DNA from: Verrucomicrobiia bacterium
Lineage (GTDB): Bacteria > Verrucomicrobiota > Verrucomicrobiia > Limisphaerales > UBA11358
Direction: 5' to 3'
Assembly: GCA_031290985.1 (NCBI GenBank)
Contig: JARLJW010000053.1
Location: forward strand, 1-64,000
Length of the DNA: 64,000 nucleotides
Position 1 is the first letter of the stretch; the number at the start of each line of letters is the position of its first letter. Positions 50,852 through 59,767 of the stretch are shown in pieces. The translations under genes were made by a program, and so were the position numbers. The notes under the pieces are model-generated. The model had not been told where the DNA came from. It did no database searches and saw only the letters and a list, made by a program, of their open reading frames with translations.

Positions 50852-52231
50852 TTACGGCTGAACGGGTTGATTGGTGTTGCCATTGGGGTACAACGTTCGT
50901 TTCTGCCAGATGCCTGAATGTTCCTGATCAAAGAGATAAACGCGCAAGTTGATTTGCGCGACGCCGTTGTGAGGGTCGATTTTCAAGGCGTGTTCCAGCA
51001 GGGTCCGGGTGTTCTGCCAGAACCCAAGCTGCTCGCGCGTCAAGCCTGCGCAGACTAACAGCAACGTCACCGCGAACAGACACGCGGAGGTGGTCACCAC
51101 CCGTTGGGCCGGCAAGGCGGCCAGCAACCCGGCGATGCCCCAGACCACCAGCACGCAAAACCCGATGCCCGGCAGATAAGTGTAACGGTCGGCGATGAAC
51201 AGGCCGGGTAATTGCACCGCAGTCACCGGCAGAAGCATGACGAGAAACCAAAACCAGCCCACGGCCAGCCACGGGCGGCGTTGCCGGTCCGCCAGCGTCC
51301 AAATCGACATCCCCACGACGACCAACGCTGCGAGCAGCAGTTGCAGGCCGGAAATGTGTTCCGGGCGCAGATAAAGAAAGGACTGGTTGTGCGGCCAGAG
51401 CATCATTTCGATGTAACCCGCATACTCCAGCAGCAGGTTCTCCAACAGCAAGAGCGGATTGCCCGGCTGGGCCGGCAATACGCCGTGCTGTGCCAGCACG
51501 GTGATGCCGCTGAAGACGGCGGCGAGGAAAAAGAACGGCCATTTTTCCCGCAGTTGAAGCTTGAAGCTTGAAGCTTGCGGATTACTGTCCGCAAACCGCC
51601 GGAGCGGCCAGAAGTCGAGCAGCAGTAAAATCAACGGCAGGGTCACCACCATCGGTTTGCACAGCAACGCCAGCGCATAAAACAGAAGCGCCAGCCGCAG
51701 TTCGATCCCGGATCCGGGCCTGGCCCGCCGCGCCGGCGCGTAAACGTGACGGACATACATCAAAAGCGTGAGCAGAAAGAAAAAGCCGCACAACACGTCC
51801 TTGCGCTCGGCCACCCAGGCCACCGATTCGACCCGCAACGGATGCAGCGCAAACAACCCGGCCACCAGGGCGCTGCGCCAGAATTTCCCCGTCAGCAAAT
51901 CCAGCAACCACAGCAGCAGGACGGCATTGGCGGAATGGATCAGCACATTCATGAGGTGATGCGCGCCGGGATTCACCCCGAACAACTGGCAGTCCAGCAT
52001 GTGCGAAAGCCAGGTCAGCGGGTGCCAGTTGACCGCGTGCGTACCCATGAAGGCCCATTCGAAACCCTGCCACGTCAAACCGGCTTTCACCATGTCGTTC
52101 GCGTAGACGTAATCGTCGTCGTCGTAATTGATGAAGTCGTGGTGGCGCACCGGCCAGTAGACCGCGAGCGTGACCAGCACGAGCAGCAGGCTGAAAAACC
52201 ATTTTCGCTGGTTGAGAGAAAGCCGCGTCAC
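50852..52231 (-). CDS. TMTC-like membrane glycosyltransferase, truncated TPR end
   Basis: 459 residues, about 11 membrane segments. The N-terminus matches O-mannosyltransferase-like proteins: WPVRHHDFINYDDDDYVYAN, NWHPLTWLSHMLDCQLFG, and HPLRVESVAWVAERKDVL. Usually a long TPR region follows; here only the beginning of a TPR is present (LLEHALKIDPHNGVAQINL) and the protein stops. It may be C-terminally truncated. Likely transfers sugar from a lipid-linked donor to exported proteins; specificity unknown. Confidence 0.8.
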   Translation of the reverse strand: MTRLSLNQRKWFFSLLLVLVTLAVYWPVRHHDFINYDDDDYVYANDMVKAGLTWQGFEWAFMGTHAVNWHPLTWLSHMLDCQLFGVNPGAHHLMNVLIHSANAVLLLWLLDLLTGKFWRSALVAGLFALHPLRVESVAWVAERKDVLCGFFFLLTLLMYVRHVYAPARRARPGSGIELRLALLFYALALLCKPMVVTLPLILLLLDFWPLRRFADSNPQASSFKLQLREKWPFFFLAAVFSGITVLAQHGVLPAQPGNPLLLLENLLLEYAGYIEMMLWPHNQSFLYLRPEHISGLQLLLAALVVVGMSIWTLADRQRRPWLAVGWFWFLVMLLPVTAVQLPGLFIADRYTYLPGIGFCVLVVWGIAGLLAALPAQRVVTTSACLFAVTLLLVCAGLTREQLGFWQNTRTLLEHALKIDPHNGVAQINLRVYLFDQEHSGIWQKRTLYPNGNTNQPVQP

Positions 52232-52276
52232 GGCGGCATGTTGCGGAAAATCCGGCGTACTTGCCAGAGCGGAAAA

Positions 52277-52591
52277 TTAGTCGAGATGAAAAATCTCCTT
52301 GAGCGGCGACGCGACCGGGGAATGGTCCGGATGCGTCTCCATCAGCGGGGCCAGGTAGCGCCACCATTTGCGGACAATGGGCGAATCTGGCAATTTCGCC
52401 GCCGTGTTGCCGTCGCTCACTTTCTGCACGGCAAACAATGTGAGCGCATCCTCATCGAGAAAGATCGAGTAATCGGAAACGCCCGCCGCCTTCAATTCCG
52501 CCGCCAGTTCCGGCCAGAGTTCGTCGTGGCGTTTTTTATATTCCGCCACGACGCCCGGCTTCAACTGCATCTTGAAGGCGACGCGCTGCAC
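52277..52591 (-). CDS. rhaM: L-rhamnose mutarotase (RhaM)
   Basis: 104 residues from GTG 52591, equal to the E. coli RhaM length; an ATG frame start at 52627 would overlap rhaT. Family motifs RVAFKMQLKPGVVAEYKKRH and SDYSIFLDEDALTLFA. It interconverts alpha- and beta-L-rhamnose in the cytoplasm before isomerisation. It starts 4 bases after the rhaT stop, so it is part of that transcript. Confidence 0.93.
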   Translation of the reverse strand: MQRVAFKMQLKPGVVAEYKKRHDELWPELAAELKAAGVSDYSIFLDEDALTLFAVQKVSDGNTAAKLPDSPIVRKWWRYLAPLMETHPDHSPVASPLKEIFHLD

Positions 52592-52595
52592 GGGC

Positions 52596-53828
52596 TTATT
52601 TCTGCAATTGCTTGGCCGCGTCGTCAACGGCAGATTGGGCCGCCGGCGTCACGGATTCCACCTTCGCCTTTGCCGCATTCTCGGCATCTTCGGATTTCTT
52701 GTTGCCCCAGCCGATGATGCAGGTTGAGCCGACCAGCAGCGCGAGCATCAATACGACGAGCTTTTTGGTGAACGGCTGCGCCCCGCGCCATTCCTTGAAG
52801 AAAATGCCCCACAATGTGCTGAAGATGATGATGCTTGCCATGTGCAGGGTCCAACTGGAGAACTTATAATTGCCCATCTGGCTCTCGCCCATCTGGTAGA
52901 AAAAGAACTGGAAGTACCAGAATGTCCCGGCCAGCGCGCAGAAAAACCAGTTGCCGAGCACGGGAATCTTCAAGTCCGTCGGAGCGCCGCCGGCGGCGGT
53001 GGCCGGGCCGTGCTCGCTGCCACCTTGCCCGCCATGATGCGCGTGTTCTTCCCGGACATGGGTGGCGAGATATTGATAGCCGGTCCGGTTCTTGATGTTC
53101 AACAGCACGCACCAGATGAAATTCGTCGTCAAGCCGCCCAGCAGGATCACCACAATGACCGGCAAGCCGACCCACAACGGCCCGGTGCCGTGCGCGGCGG
53201 AAATCTTCGTGATGGGGTCGCCGAACTGGAAACCAAACGAAAAGCAGGAACTCATCACACCGGAGAAGGTGGCGATGCCCAGGCCTTTCCACAGGTTGAA
53301 TTCCGCAATGGTCGAGGTCTGCCCGGCCATTTCCCTTTCCTTCCGCACACCGGCAAAGCCGCCGATGAAAATGCCGAGCAAGCAAACAAACACGCCCAGC
53401 AGCACGATCGGGCCGCCCACGCTGGTGCCGGAATGGTTGAGCAATTTATCGGCAAATTCACCTTTCACAATCGGCGGAACCAGCGTGCCGAACGCCGCGC
53501 AATAACCGAGCGCAATGGCCATGCCCAGCGACATCCCGAGATAGCGCATCGTCAGGCCGAAGGTCAAACCACCCAAGCCCCACAGCGCCCCCATCAAGTA
53601 GGTCATCCAAAAGGTGTAGGGTGCCGTTTCATGCAGCACAGCCAGCAGATCTTTCGACAGCAAGAAGGCGCCGATCCACGGGCAGATGAGCCAGCTAAAC
53701 ATGCCGCCGGCCAGCCAGAAGGTCTCCCATGACCATTTGCGGACACCTTTGTAGGGCACATAAAAGCTGCCGGACGCCAGGCCGCCAAGCCAGTGGAAGA
53801 CAACGCCAAGTAAGGGATTTGGTTGCAT
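52596..53828 (-). CDS. rhaT: L-rhamnose/proton symporter (RhaT)
   Basis: 410 residues; the family is about 344, and here a loop around 268-290 (HVREEHAHHGGQGGSEHGPA) and a C-terminal soluble tail are longer. About 10 membrane segments. Characteristic start VVFHWLGGLASGSFYVPYKG, then VKGEFADKLLNHSGT. It imports L-rhamnose with protons. rhaM follows directly; rhaA lies beyond a transposase insertion. Confidence 0.9.
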   Translation of the reverse strand: MQPNPLLGVVFHWLGGLASGSFYVPYKGVRKWSWETFWLAGGMFSWLICPWIGAFLLSKDLLAVLHETAPYTFWMTYLMGALWGLGGLTFGLTMRYLGMSLGMAIALGYCAAFGTLVPPIVKGEFADKLLNHSGTSVGGPIVLLGVFVCLLGIFIGGFAGVRKEREMAGQTSTIAEFNLWKGLGIATFSGVMSSCFSFGFQFGDPITKISAAHGTGPLWVGLPVIVVILLGGLTTNFIWCVLLNIKNRTGYQYLATHVREEHAHHGGQGGSEHGPATAAGGAPTDLKIPVLGNWFFCALAGTFWYFQFFFYQMGESQMGNYKFSSWTLHMASIIIFSTLWGIFFKEWRGAQPFTKKLVVLMLALLVGSTCIIGWGNKKSEDAENAAKAKVESVTPAAQSAVDDAAKQLQK

Positions 53829-53938
53829 GATTAGGTTTCAGTTTTGGTTAATTTGCAATTAAGCGATAAAAACGCGGGAGAAATCCAATTGATAAAATTT
53901 CGACGAAACAATTTGCCCGAAAATTGCCATCGCCAGCG

Positions 53939-54030
53939 CAACCCGGAGGGTTGCTAGAGATTAGCCGGGGGTTGAGCGCAGCGACACCCCCGGAATCTGG
54001 CACAACGATAAGACACCCTGGAAGGGTGGC
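53939..54030 (-). repeat. REP hairpin, left of the transposase (inverted)
   Basis: AACCCGGAGGGTTGCTAGAG, then TTAGCCGGGGGTTGAGCGCAG and CACCCCCGG. Its reverse complement equals the core of the right-hand copies at 54512-54610 and 54661-54760, so the transposase gene is bracketed by inverted REPs. Confidence 0.82.
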
Positions 54031-54056
54031 AGAAAATCGGAATGGAAGCCCTGAAC

Positions 54057-54500
54057 TCACAGCAAATATTTTTCCTCGTATTGGACCCCGTTCTTTTCGA
54101 GCAGGGTCCTCAACTCCGCGATAAAATCGATTTCCCGATGATGCTCCTCCTGCGTGGCAATATATTGACTGACGGCGCCAAGATGCGACCAGCTTACGGT
54201 GAACGCGGAGTAGCCGTCCTGCCAGGAGAAATCCTTTTCGTGGTTTTTCGCCGCCCAGGTGGAAGATGCCTTTTTTAGTTCCCGCAGGAAGTCCGCCAGG
54301 CAATGGGTGGCACGCAGGCCGACCAGCAGGTGCACATGGTCTTCCACTCCGCCGATGATTTCGGGAATGCCACCCAATCCGCGAATGGTGCCGCCAAGGT
54401 ATTCATGGAGGTTTGACCGCCACGCCGGCTTGATAAATGGACGCCGTTCTTTCGTGCTGAACACGATGTGATAATGCAGCGAAAGAAAGGTTGAACCCAT
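54057..54500 (-). CDS. REP-associated tyrosine transposase (Y1, IS200-like)
   Basis: 147 residues of the Y1 transposase fold. The HUH metal motif is in DHVHLLVGLRA (HVHLLV), and the likely catalytic tyrosine is in VSQYIATQEEHHREI, about residue 115. N-terminal FLSLHYHIVFSTKERRPFIK is typical of the family. It is expected to act on the flanking REP hairpins. The frame is intact, so it may still be active. Confidence 0.9.
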   Translation of the reverse strand: MGSTFLSLHYHIVFSTKERRPFIKPAWRSNLHEYLGGTIRGLGGIPEIIGGVEDHVHLLVGLRATHCLADFLRELKKASSTWAAKNHEKDFSWQDGYSAFTVSWSHLGAVSQYIATQEEHHREIDFIAELRTLLEKNGVQYEEKYLL

Positions 54501-54511
54501 GGCGTCTCCGG

Positions 54512-54610
54512 TTCTAGCACCCCTCCGGGGTGCAATTGGTTGAGCGGACGGTTTCCGGGGGTGTCGCTACGCTCAACCCCCGGCTAATTTCTGACACCGC
54601 TCCGCGGTGA
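54512..54610 (+). repeat. REP hairpin unit R1, right of the transposase
   Basis: CACCCCTCCGGGGTGCAATTG, then CCGGGGGTGTCGCTACGCTC and AACCCCCGGCTAATTTC. Almost identical to R2 at 54661-54760; both contain two hairpins. Confidence 0.85.
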
Positions 54611-54660
54611 GCGCTGATATATTTGTCGGAAAACATGTTGGTAGGCGATGGCGCGCGGGT

Positions 54661-54760
54661 TGCTAGCATCCCTCCGGGGTGCAATTGATTGGGCGAACGG
54701 TTTCCGGGGGTGTCGCTGCGCTCAACCCCCGGCTAATTTCTGGCACCGCTCTGCGGTGAC
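54661..54760 (+). repeat. REP hairpin unit R2, right of the transposase
   Basis: Direct repeat of R1: CATCCCTCCGGGGTGCAATTG, then CCGGGGGTGTCGCTGCGCTC, followed by AACCCCCGGC and CACCGCTCTGCGGTGACA. Its core is the exact reverse complement of the left copy. Confidence 0.85.
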
Positions 54761-54838
54761 ACCCAACCTGCCGGTTTCCCATGTGCTGGTTGTAAAACAT
54801 GCAGGTCGCAACCGTGGCTCGATGTTGATCCACGTTCA

Positions 54839-56092
54839 TTAATTCCGTTTGCTCAAAACAGTCTTCTCGTAGCTTTTCACTTCGGAAAGCCAGTGTTCGC
54901 CGACGGGCGCGCCCTGTTGTTCGCAATAATAATCCCAGACCGCGCCGAACGGCAGCGTCTTGGCTTCTTCCTGCAGAACCAGGCGGGTGGTAAAATCGCC
55001 GGCAGCCTCCGCCGTGCGGATAAGCGGCGTTTCAAGCAGCGCGATGAGCAACGCGCGGATCATGTTGCGCGTGCCGATGGTCCAGGCGGCAACGCGGTTG
55101 ATGCTCGCATCGAAATAATCCAGGCCGATATGAACCCGGTTGATGTAGTCGTTCACCGCGATTTCGCGGGCGATGGCCAGCAGGTCGTCGTTCAGAATGA
55201 CCACATGGTCGCTGTCCCAGCGGACGCCGCGGCTCACATGCAACAGAATCTCCGGCAGATATTGCATCACGCTCGAAATCTTGTCCGCGATGCCTTCGGT
55301 CGGATGGTAATGACCGGCATCGAGCGTGAGCAATTTCTTCCGGCTGACGGCATAGCCCAGATAGAATTCATGCGAGCCGACCACGAAACTCTCGCTGCCG
55401 ATGCCGAACAGTTTTGGTTCCACCGCGTCGAGGTTCAGCTTCGGTGAGATCGCTTTTTTGAAGACGGCGTCCAGCGATTCCAGCAGGCGTTCGCGCGGTG
55501 CGCGACGGTCGGCGGGTGTATCCTTCATGCCGTCGGGGATCCACACGTTGGTCACGCAGGTCTTGCCCAGCGCCTTGCCCATGGCCGCGCCGATCTCACG
55601 GCTGCGGAGGCAATGCTCGATCCAGAACTGGCGGATGCCCTTGTCCGCGTGCGACAACGTGGCGCCATCGGCGGCCTTCGGATGCGAGAAGCAGGTGGGG
55701 TTGAAATCGAGGCCGAGGCCGTTCTTCTTGGCCCATGCGATCCAGTTGGCAAAATGTTTCGGGGCGATTTCATCACGGTCCACCTTTTTGCCGCCGAACT
55801 CGCCGTAGAAGGCGTGGAGGTTCAGGCGATGCTTGCCGGGGATAAGCGAATAGGCCTTTTCCAGGTCGGCGCGCAGTTCATCGGGCGTGCGGGCTTTGCC
55901 GGGATAATTGCCGGTGGCCACCAAGCCGCCGCCGAGCGTGCCGCCGAAATTTTCGAAGCCGCCGACGTCATCGCCCTGCCAGCAGTGCAATGAGATGGGG
56001 ATGGTGGCCAATGTTTTGAGGGCGTGATCGACGTCCACCCCGAGGGCCGCGTAACGTTCCTGGGCCAGTGAAAAAGATTTTTGAATGCTCAT
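54839..56092 (-). CDS. rhaA: L-rhamnose isomerase (RhaA)
   Basis: 417 residues. Converts L-rhamnose to L-rhamnulose in the cytoplasm with a metal cofactor. Typical features are [15 protein letters not shown] at the N-terminus, [27 protein letters not shown] with metal ligands, and [13 protein letters not shown]. The start has no close upstream partner gene; a LysR regulator gene follows upstream on the same strand. Confidence 0.95.
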   Translation of the reverse strand: MSIQKSFSLAQERYAALGVDVDHALKTLATIPISLHCWQGDDVGGFENFGGTLGGGLVATGNYPGKARTPDELRADLEKAYSLIPGKHRLNLHAFYGEFGGKKVDRDEIAPKHFANWIAWAKKNGLGLDFNPTCFSHPKAADGATLSHADKGIRQFWIEHCLRSREIGAAMGKALGKTCVTNVWIPDGMKDTPADRRAPRERLLESLDAVFKKAISPKLNLDAVEPKLFGIGSESFVVGSHEFYLGYAVSRKKLLTLDAGHYHPTEGIADKISSVMQYLPEILLHVSRGVRWDSDHVVILNDDLLAIAREIAVNDYINRVHIGLDYFDASINRVAAWTIGTRNMIRALLIALLETPLIRTAEAAGDFTTRLVLQEEAKTLPFGAVWDYYCEQQGAPVGEHWLSEVKSYEKTVLSKRN

Positions 56093-56261
56093 GTCCGATG
56101 AAATTAATTAAGGGATTTTTGTCGACGCAGACTATCTGAAAATAGCGGCGGCGCAAGCAATGAGCGGTCACCAATTCAGGGGATACCGGACATTCCTTCC
56201 ACGACAACGCAATTTGACCCCGCCGACGCAGGAGCGCCAAAGAACCACGGTCACCCGACGA

Positions 56262-57188
56262 TCAAAAAAGAATATTTTCGACGAAGCCCGACAAGTGCGC
56301 GGGCTGCTGGCGGTTTTTGCGGACCACCACCACCAGCTCCCGGGAAAAGCGGCTGGCGGACCGGATTCTTTTCACCGCCCGCCGCTGATCATAGAGCGGC
56401 AGCACGCGATGCGGCACGATGCTCACCCCGAGCCCGAGCGAGACCAGGTTCACGATGGCGTCAAAGCTGTCCAACTCCATCGCCGGTTCGATTTCCCAGT
56501 CCTGTTCCTCCAACCAAAGCCGCAGATGCCGGCCCGTGTTGCTCTCCCGCTGGATCATCAGCCACCGTTGTCCGGCCAGGATGTGCTTCAGCTCCTTGAC
56601 CGGAGTGCGGTTGGATTTTTCCGACAGCGCAAACTTCGGCGGGGCGATGAAGGTGAAGTCATCCTTGAAGCAATGCGTGATCTGCAATCCGCGCGGCAGC
56701 CGGGGCGGCCGGCAGAGCAGCCCGACATCCAAATCCTGGGCCGCGACCGCCTCGATGATTTCGTCACTGGTCTGCTGGCTGACCTGCAGTTGCACCTCCG
56801 GAAATTTCCGTTGGAACGCAAAGAAGAAGCCCGGCAGGTAGGCCAGGCCGATGGTGCGGGCGACGCCCACATGCAAGGTCTTCGGCACGAGATTAAATTT
56901 TTGCCGGAGATGATTGAGCGCGTCATCGGTCGCCGCCAAGATCGGCCCCGAGCGCTCATGCAAGGCGCGTCCGGCCAGAGTGAGGCTGACTTGCCGCGTG
57001 GTCCGCTCAAAGAGCGTCACCCCCAGCCGGTCTTCCATGCCGCGAATCTGCCGGGTGATGGCGCTTTGCGTCAAACCGGCCCGCTGCCCCGCCCGGGTAA
57101 AACTTCCCGTCTCCGCCACCAGGTGAAACAAATGCAACTCGTACAGGTCAAACGGAGCAGTCGCCAGATATTCATTCATGCTTTGCAT
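56262..57188 (-). CDS. LysR-family regulator
   Basis: 308 residues from ATG 57188 (MQSMNEYLATAPFDLYEL). N-terminal HTH: FHLVAETGSFTRAGQRAGLT, then SAITRQIRGMEDRLGVTLFE. The C-terminal effector domain runs from about 95 to 290 (PKTLHVGVARTIGLAYLPGF). It is divergent from the ferredoxin gene at 57317, sharing a 128-base control region. Target genes are unknown; ferredoxin or the sugar genes are possible. Confidence 0.88.
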   Translation of the reverse strand: MQSMNEYLATAPFDLYELHLFHLVAETGSFTRAGQRAGLTQSAITRQIRGMEDRLGVTLFERTTRQVSLTLAGRALHERSGPILAATDDALNHLRQKFNLVPKTLHVGVARTIGLAYLPGFFFAFQRKFPEVQLQVSQQTSDEIIEAVAAQDLDVGLLCRPPRLPRGLQITHCFKDDFTFIAPPKFALSEKSNRTPVKELKHILAGQRWLMIQRESNTGRHLRLWLEEQDWEIEPAMELDSFDAIVNLVSLGLGVSIVPHRVLPLYDQRRAVKRIRSASRFSRELVVVVRKNRQQPAHLSGFVENILF

Positions 57189-57316
57189 CAATATAATGTC
57201 ACTAATGAATTTATGGCAATATCCGCCTTGTGCGAGAATCCACGGTGACAGGAATTGCGCCCCTCCCGCGGGGAACCAGGTGCGATCCGCAAATCAAAGA
57301 TAACGAAAGAAAAAAT

Positions 57317-57553
57317 ATGGCCGACTTGAATACCCGGCTGCCGGAAAATGCCCCCGGCGCCTATTACATCACCAACGAATGCATCGATTGCGACATGTGC
57401 CGCGAAACCGCCCCGACGGTTTTCAAACGTCACGACGACATCGGCTTCAGCATTGCCTTTCACCAGCCGGGAACGGATGACGAACGCCTGAAAGCTGACG
57501 AAGCGCTCGCCGGCTGTCCGGTGGAAGCCATCGGCAACAACGGAGCGGCTTGA
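57317..57553 (+). CDS. [4Fe-4S] ferredoxin
   Basis: 78 residues from ATG 57317 (MADLNTRLPENAPGAYYITN), preceded by a purine-rich ribosome-binding region. The cluster motif is CIDCDMC with a fourth Cys in AGCPVEAIG (CxxCxxC...CP), a single [4Fe-4S] cluster typical of small ferredoxins of the 'ferredoxin 4Fe-4S' type. It is divergent from the LysR gene. Only 3 bases separate its stop from the convergent glycosidase stop. Confidence 0.88.
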   Translation: MADLNTRLPENAPGAYYITNECIDCDMCRETAPTVFKRHDDIGFSIAFHQPGTDDERLKADEALAGCPVEAIGNNGAA

Positions 57554-57556
57554 TCA

Positions 57557-59716
57557 TCAAGGCGCCGGGCGGAGGTTTTCCCAGCGGACGGTCCACTGGC
57601 CGTTGTCGGGGAAACCGGGGGCGTTGCGTTTAGGCGCACCGTCCCAGCCGGCGGCCATCAGGGCGGTGGCGTACAGCAGGCCACCGTTCGCCGGCAGATA
57701 GAGCGTCAGGCCGGGACGCTGATAAACGTGGCCGTTGAGGGCGTAATGATTTTTGGGGGTGTCGAGCAACAGCGCGTCGATCGCCCGGTCCGGTTCACCC
57801 AGCCGGGCAGAAGTCATCGCGAGCATCGGATAATCCCAGCCCCAGGTGTCCGGCCAGTTCCAGTTTTGCCAGATCCAGTCGAGCGTGTGGCGCATCGTCT
57901 CCGCGTCGATGCCGGGGCCGGGCAACAGGCCGAGCGCGGCCGTGACGGAGGGATGATCCGCGTTCCATTTGGGATTCGTGTAAGAATCCGGCGTGGACTC
58001 GGTGAAAGCGTATTTGTCTCCGACGACCAGCGGCTTGGCGAGGTCCTTGAGGACGACGTCCCATTTTTTCTCGCGGGGCAAGCCGAGGCGGGTGCGCCAT
58101 TGTTGGGCGGTTTCCAGAGCCCAACGCCAATAGGTCAGTTCAAAGGTAGGGTTGAAGGTTTTATCCTTGGGGAAAATTTCCTGCGCGCATTGCAACACCG
58201 GGCCAAGAACGTAACAGCTGCTGTTGGTGTCCCACGTGGCGTAGCTCGCCATGAAGTCAGCGGTTTGGAAAACGATGTCCTGGTATTTTTTCAGCGTGGC
58301 CTGGTCCTGATGTTCCCGCCAGCAGAGTTCCGCATAAAAAATCGGATGCGGTTCCTGCCACACCAGAAACGGCCCGACGGGCGAGGGCGATTCCGCGCCG
58401 CTGGGGCTCGTCATCTTGGGCCAACGCGCGCCGGCGTAGCCCTGCTTCCTGGCCGCGCCTTCGGCGCGCGGCAGGATTCTTTGGTAATAGCCGAGGCTGT
58501 TTTCCAGCAGCGGCAGGCGGTTCCACAGGGCGAAGTGCGCCTCGTGCCACCAGTGCATTTCCAGATGAAATTTGCCCTCCCAAGTATTATAGGTCAGCCC
58601 GGTTTCTTGCGGTGGATTTTGGCCGGCGGACTGGATGGCGGTAAGGTATTGCGAGAGGACGATGCGGCGTTCGAGTTCGAACCAGCGCGGGTCTTTGCTG
58701 CCGGAGAGGTCGATGGCGCCGCCGGTTTGCCAGAATGTGCTCCAACCTGTATGCGTGGCTGATTGAATTTTGGCAAAAGTTGACAAAGATTCCTCGGGGA
58801 TTTTGCTTTTCGAAAAGGTGCATACAAAATCCAGATCGCTTTGATTTGTCGGCACAATATCACGATAAAAGCTCGCGTATCCCACTTCAAATTTATGCGC
58901 GCCGGTATGGTGCAGCAACGCACCACGTGACCAATGCGCGCTGGCAAAATAAATATCGTCATCCAACCTGCGCAAAAACTCGTACTCATTGGTCTTTTTG
59001 AAAACCACTTTTGTCTCATGCGCTTCTGGCTTGGTCCAGTCCGCCGTCGTGGTCGCACCGGTACCGTAGGGAAAATGGATTTGTATCGCGATCCGCCCGA
59101 ATGTCAGCAGCGATGACTTTACATGCACGGCAATCGTATCCTGCACCCGGTCGCATATCGTATGTACCTCCACCGTTTCACCATCAAATTTAAAATGACT
59201 GATGATCTCGCCGTTCCACAAATCGAGGCGCTGGTGGATGTCGGTCAGTTCATTCGTTGTGGCCGGCGAGCCGTCGGCGTGTTTCAGGACGAAACCGATC
59301 TGGCCGAGGTGCAGGCGGTGAGGGTTCGACCGGAGCCATTTGATTTCGGGCGTCTGCTGGTTGTGCGGCACGTCGGCGTAGGGAACCTTGCGGCCGGTCA
59401 GGTCGGTGTATTCCTTGAATTGGAAGTGGTCGATGTCCCAGCCGTTGGTGTTGGGGATGGTATGCCAGCCCCAATCGGACAGCGTGCCGAGGGGGATGGT
59501 ATTGGCGAACGCCTCCGGGAAGGTCTGCAGGCCGGTGGCGTCCACGGTGAAGCAAAACCGCCCGTTCCCGACCGAGAGCGGGTTGTCGGCGTCGAAATTG
59601 GTGACCACCACATCGTGCCGCGCGACCAGCGCCGGGCGGTCGATAGGCCCGGCGAGGACCACCAGCGGACAAAATACAGTCAACAGACAACTGCAAAGCA
59701 GGCTTTTCTTTTGCAT
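57557..59716 (-). CDS. Secreted six-hairpin (alpha/alpha)6 glycosidase, GH65/GH95-like
   Basis: 719 residues from ATG 59716; signal peptide MQKKSLLCSCLLTVFCPLVV. N-terminal beta-sandwich (about 25-300, with DNPLSVGNGRFCFTVDATGL), then a linker and an (alpha/alpha)6 barrel (about 330-680) holding FHLEMHWWHEAHFALWNRLP, QEPHPIFYAELCWR, WAGWDYP-like WGWDYPMLAM, and GLTLYLPANGG. Acid and base residues cannot be assigned safely. Neighbouring rhamnose genes suggest action on plant polysaccharide fragments; family number and substrate remain open. Confidence 0.78.
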   Translation of the reverse strand: MQKKSLLCSCLLTVFCPLVVLAGPIDRPALVARHDVVVTNFDADNPLSVGNGRFCFTVDATGLQTFPEAFANTIPLGTLSDWGWHTIPNTNGWDIDHFQFKEYTDLTGRKVPYADVPHNQQTPEIKWLRSNPHRLHLGQIGFVLKHADGSPATTNELTDIHQRLDLWNGEIISHFKFDGETVEVHTICDRVQDTIAVHVKSSLLTFGRIAIQIHFPYGTGATTTADWTKPEAHETKVVFKKTNEYEFLRRLDDDIYFASAHWSRGALLHHTGAHKFEVGYASFYRDIVPTNQSDLDFVCTFSKSKIPEESLSTFAKIQSATHTGWSTFWQTGGAIDLSGSKDPRWFELERRIVLSQYLTAIQSAGQNPPQETGLTYNTWEGKFHLEMHWWHEAHFALWNRLPLLENSLGYYQRILPRAEGAARKQGYAGARWPKMTSPSGAESPSPVGPFLVWQEPHPIFYAELCWREHQDQATLKKYQDIVFQTADFMASYATWDTNSSCYVLGPVLQCAQEIFPKDKTFNPTFELTYWRWALETAQQWRTRLGLPREKKWDVVLKDLAKPLVVGDKYAFTESTPDSYTNPKWNADHPSVTAALGLLPGPGIDAETMRHTLDWIWQNWNWPDTWGWDYPMLAMTSARLGEPDRAIDALLLDTPKNHYALNGHVYQRPGLTLYLPANGGLLYATALMAAGWDGAPKRNAPGFPDNGQWTVRWENLRPAP

Positions 59717-59767
59717 GGGATGCTCTATTATCTTCAAATCAGAGGGAAACCAAACCTCAAAAATCAA

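Larger units (their letters stand above)
53939..54760 (-). mobile_element. REP-associated tyrosine transposase element (IS200/IS605-like)
   Basis: A single small transposase gene (54057-54500) lies between REP-like hairpins, one inverted on the left and two direct copies on the right. This is the layout of RAYT/REPtron elements, which are related to IS200/IS605. It interrupts the rhamnose genes between rhaT and rhaA but breaks no coding sequence. Confidence 0.75.

Noticed and set aside
59123-59767. N-terminal extension of the xylulokinase frame
   Set aside because: The FGGY protein starts naturally at ATG 59768; the preceding part is antisense to the glycosidase and carries no domain.
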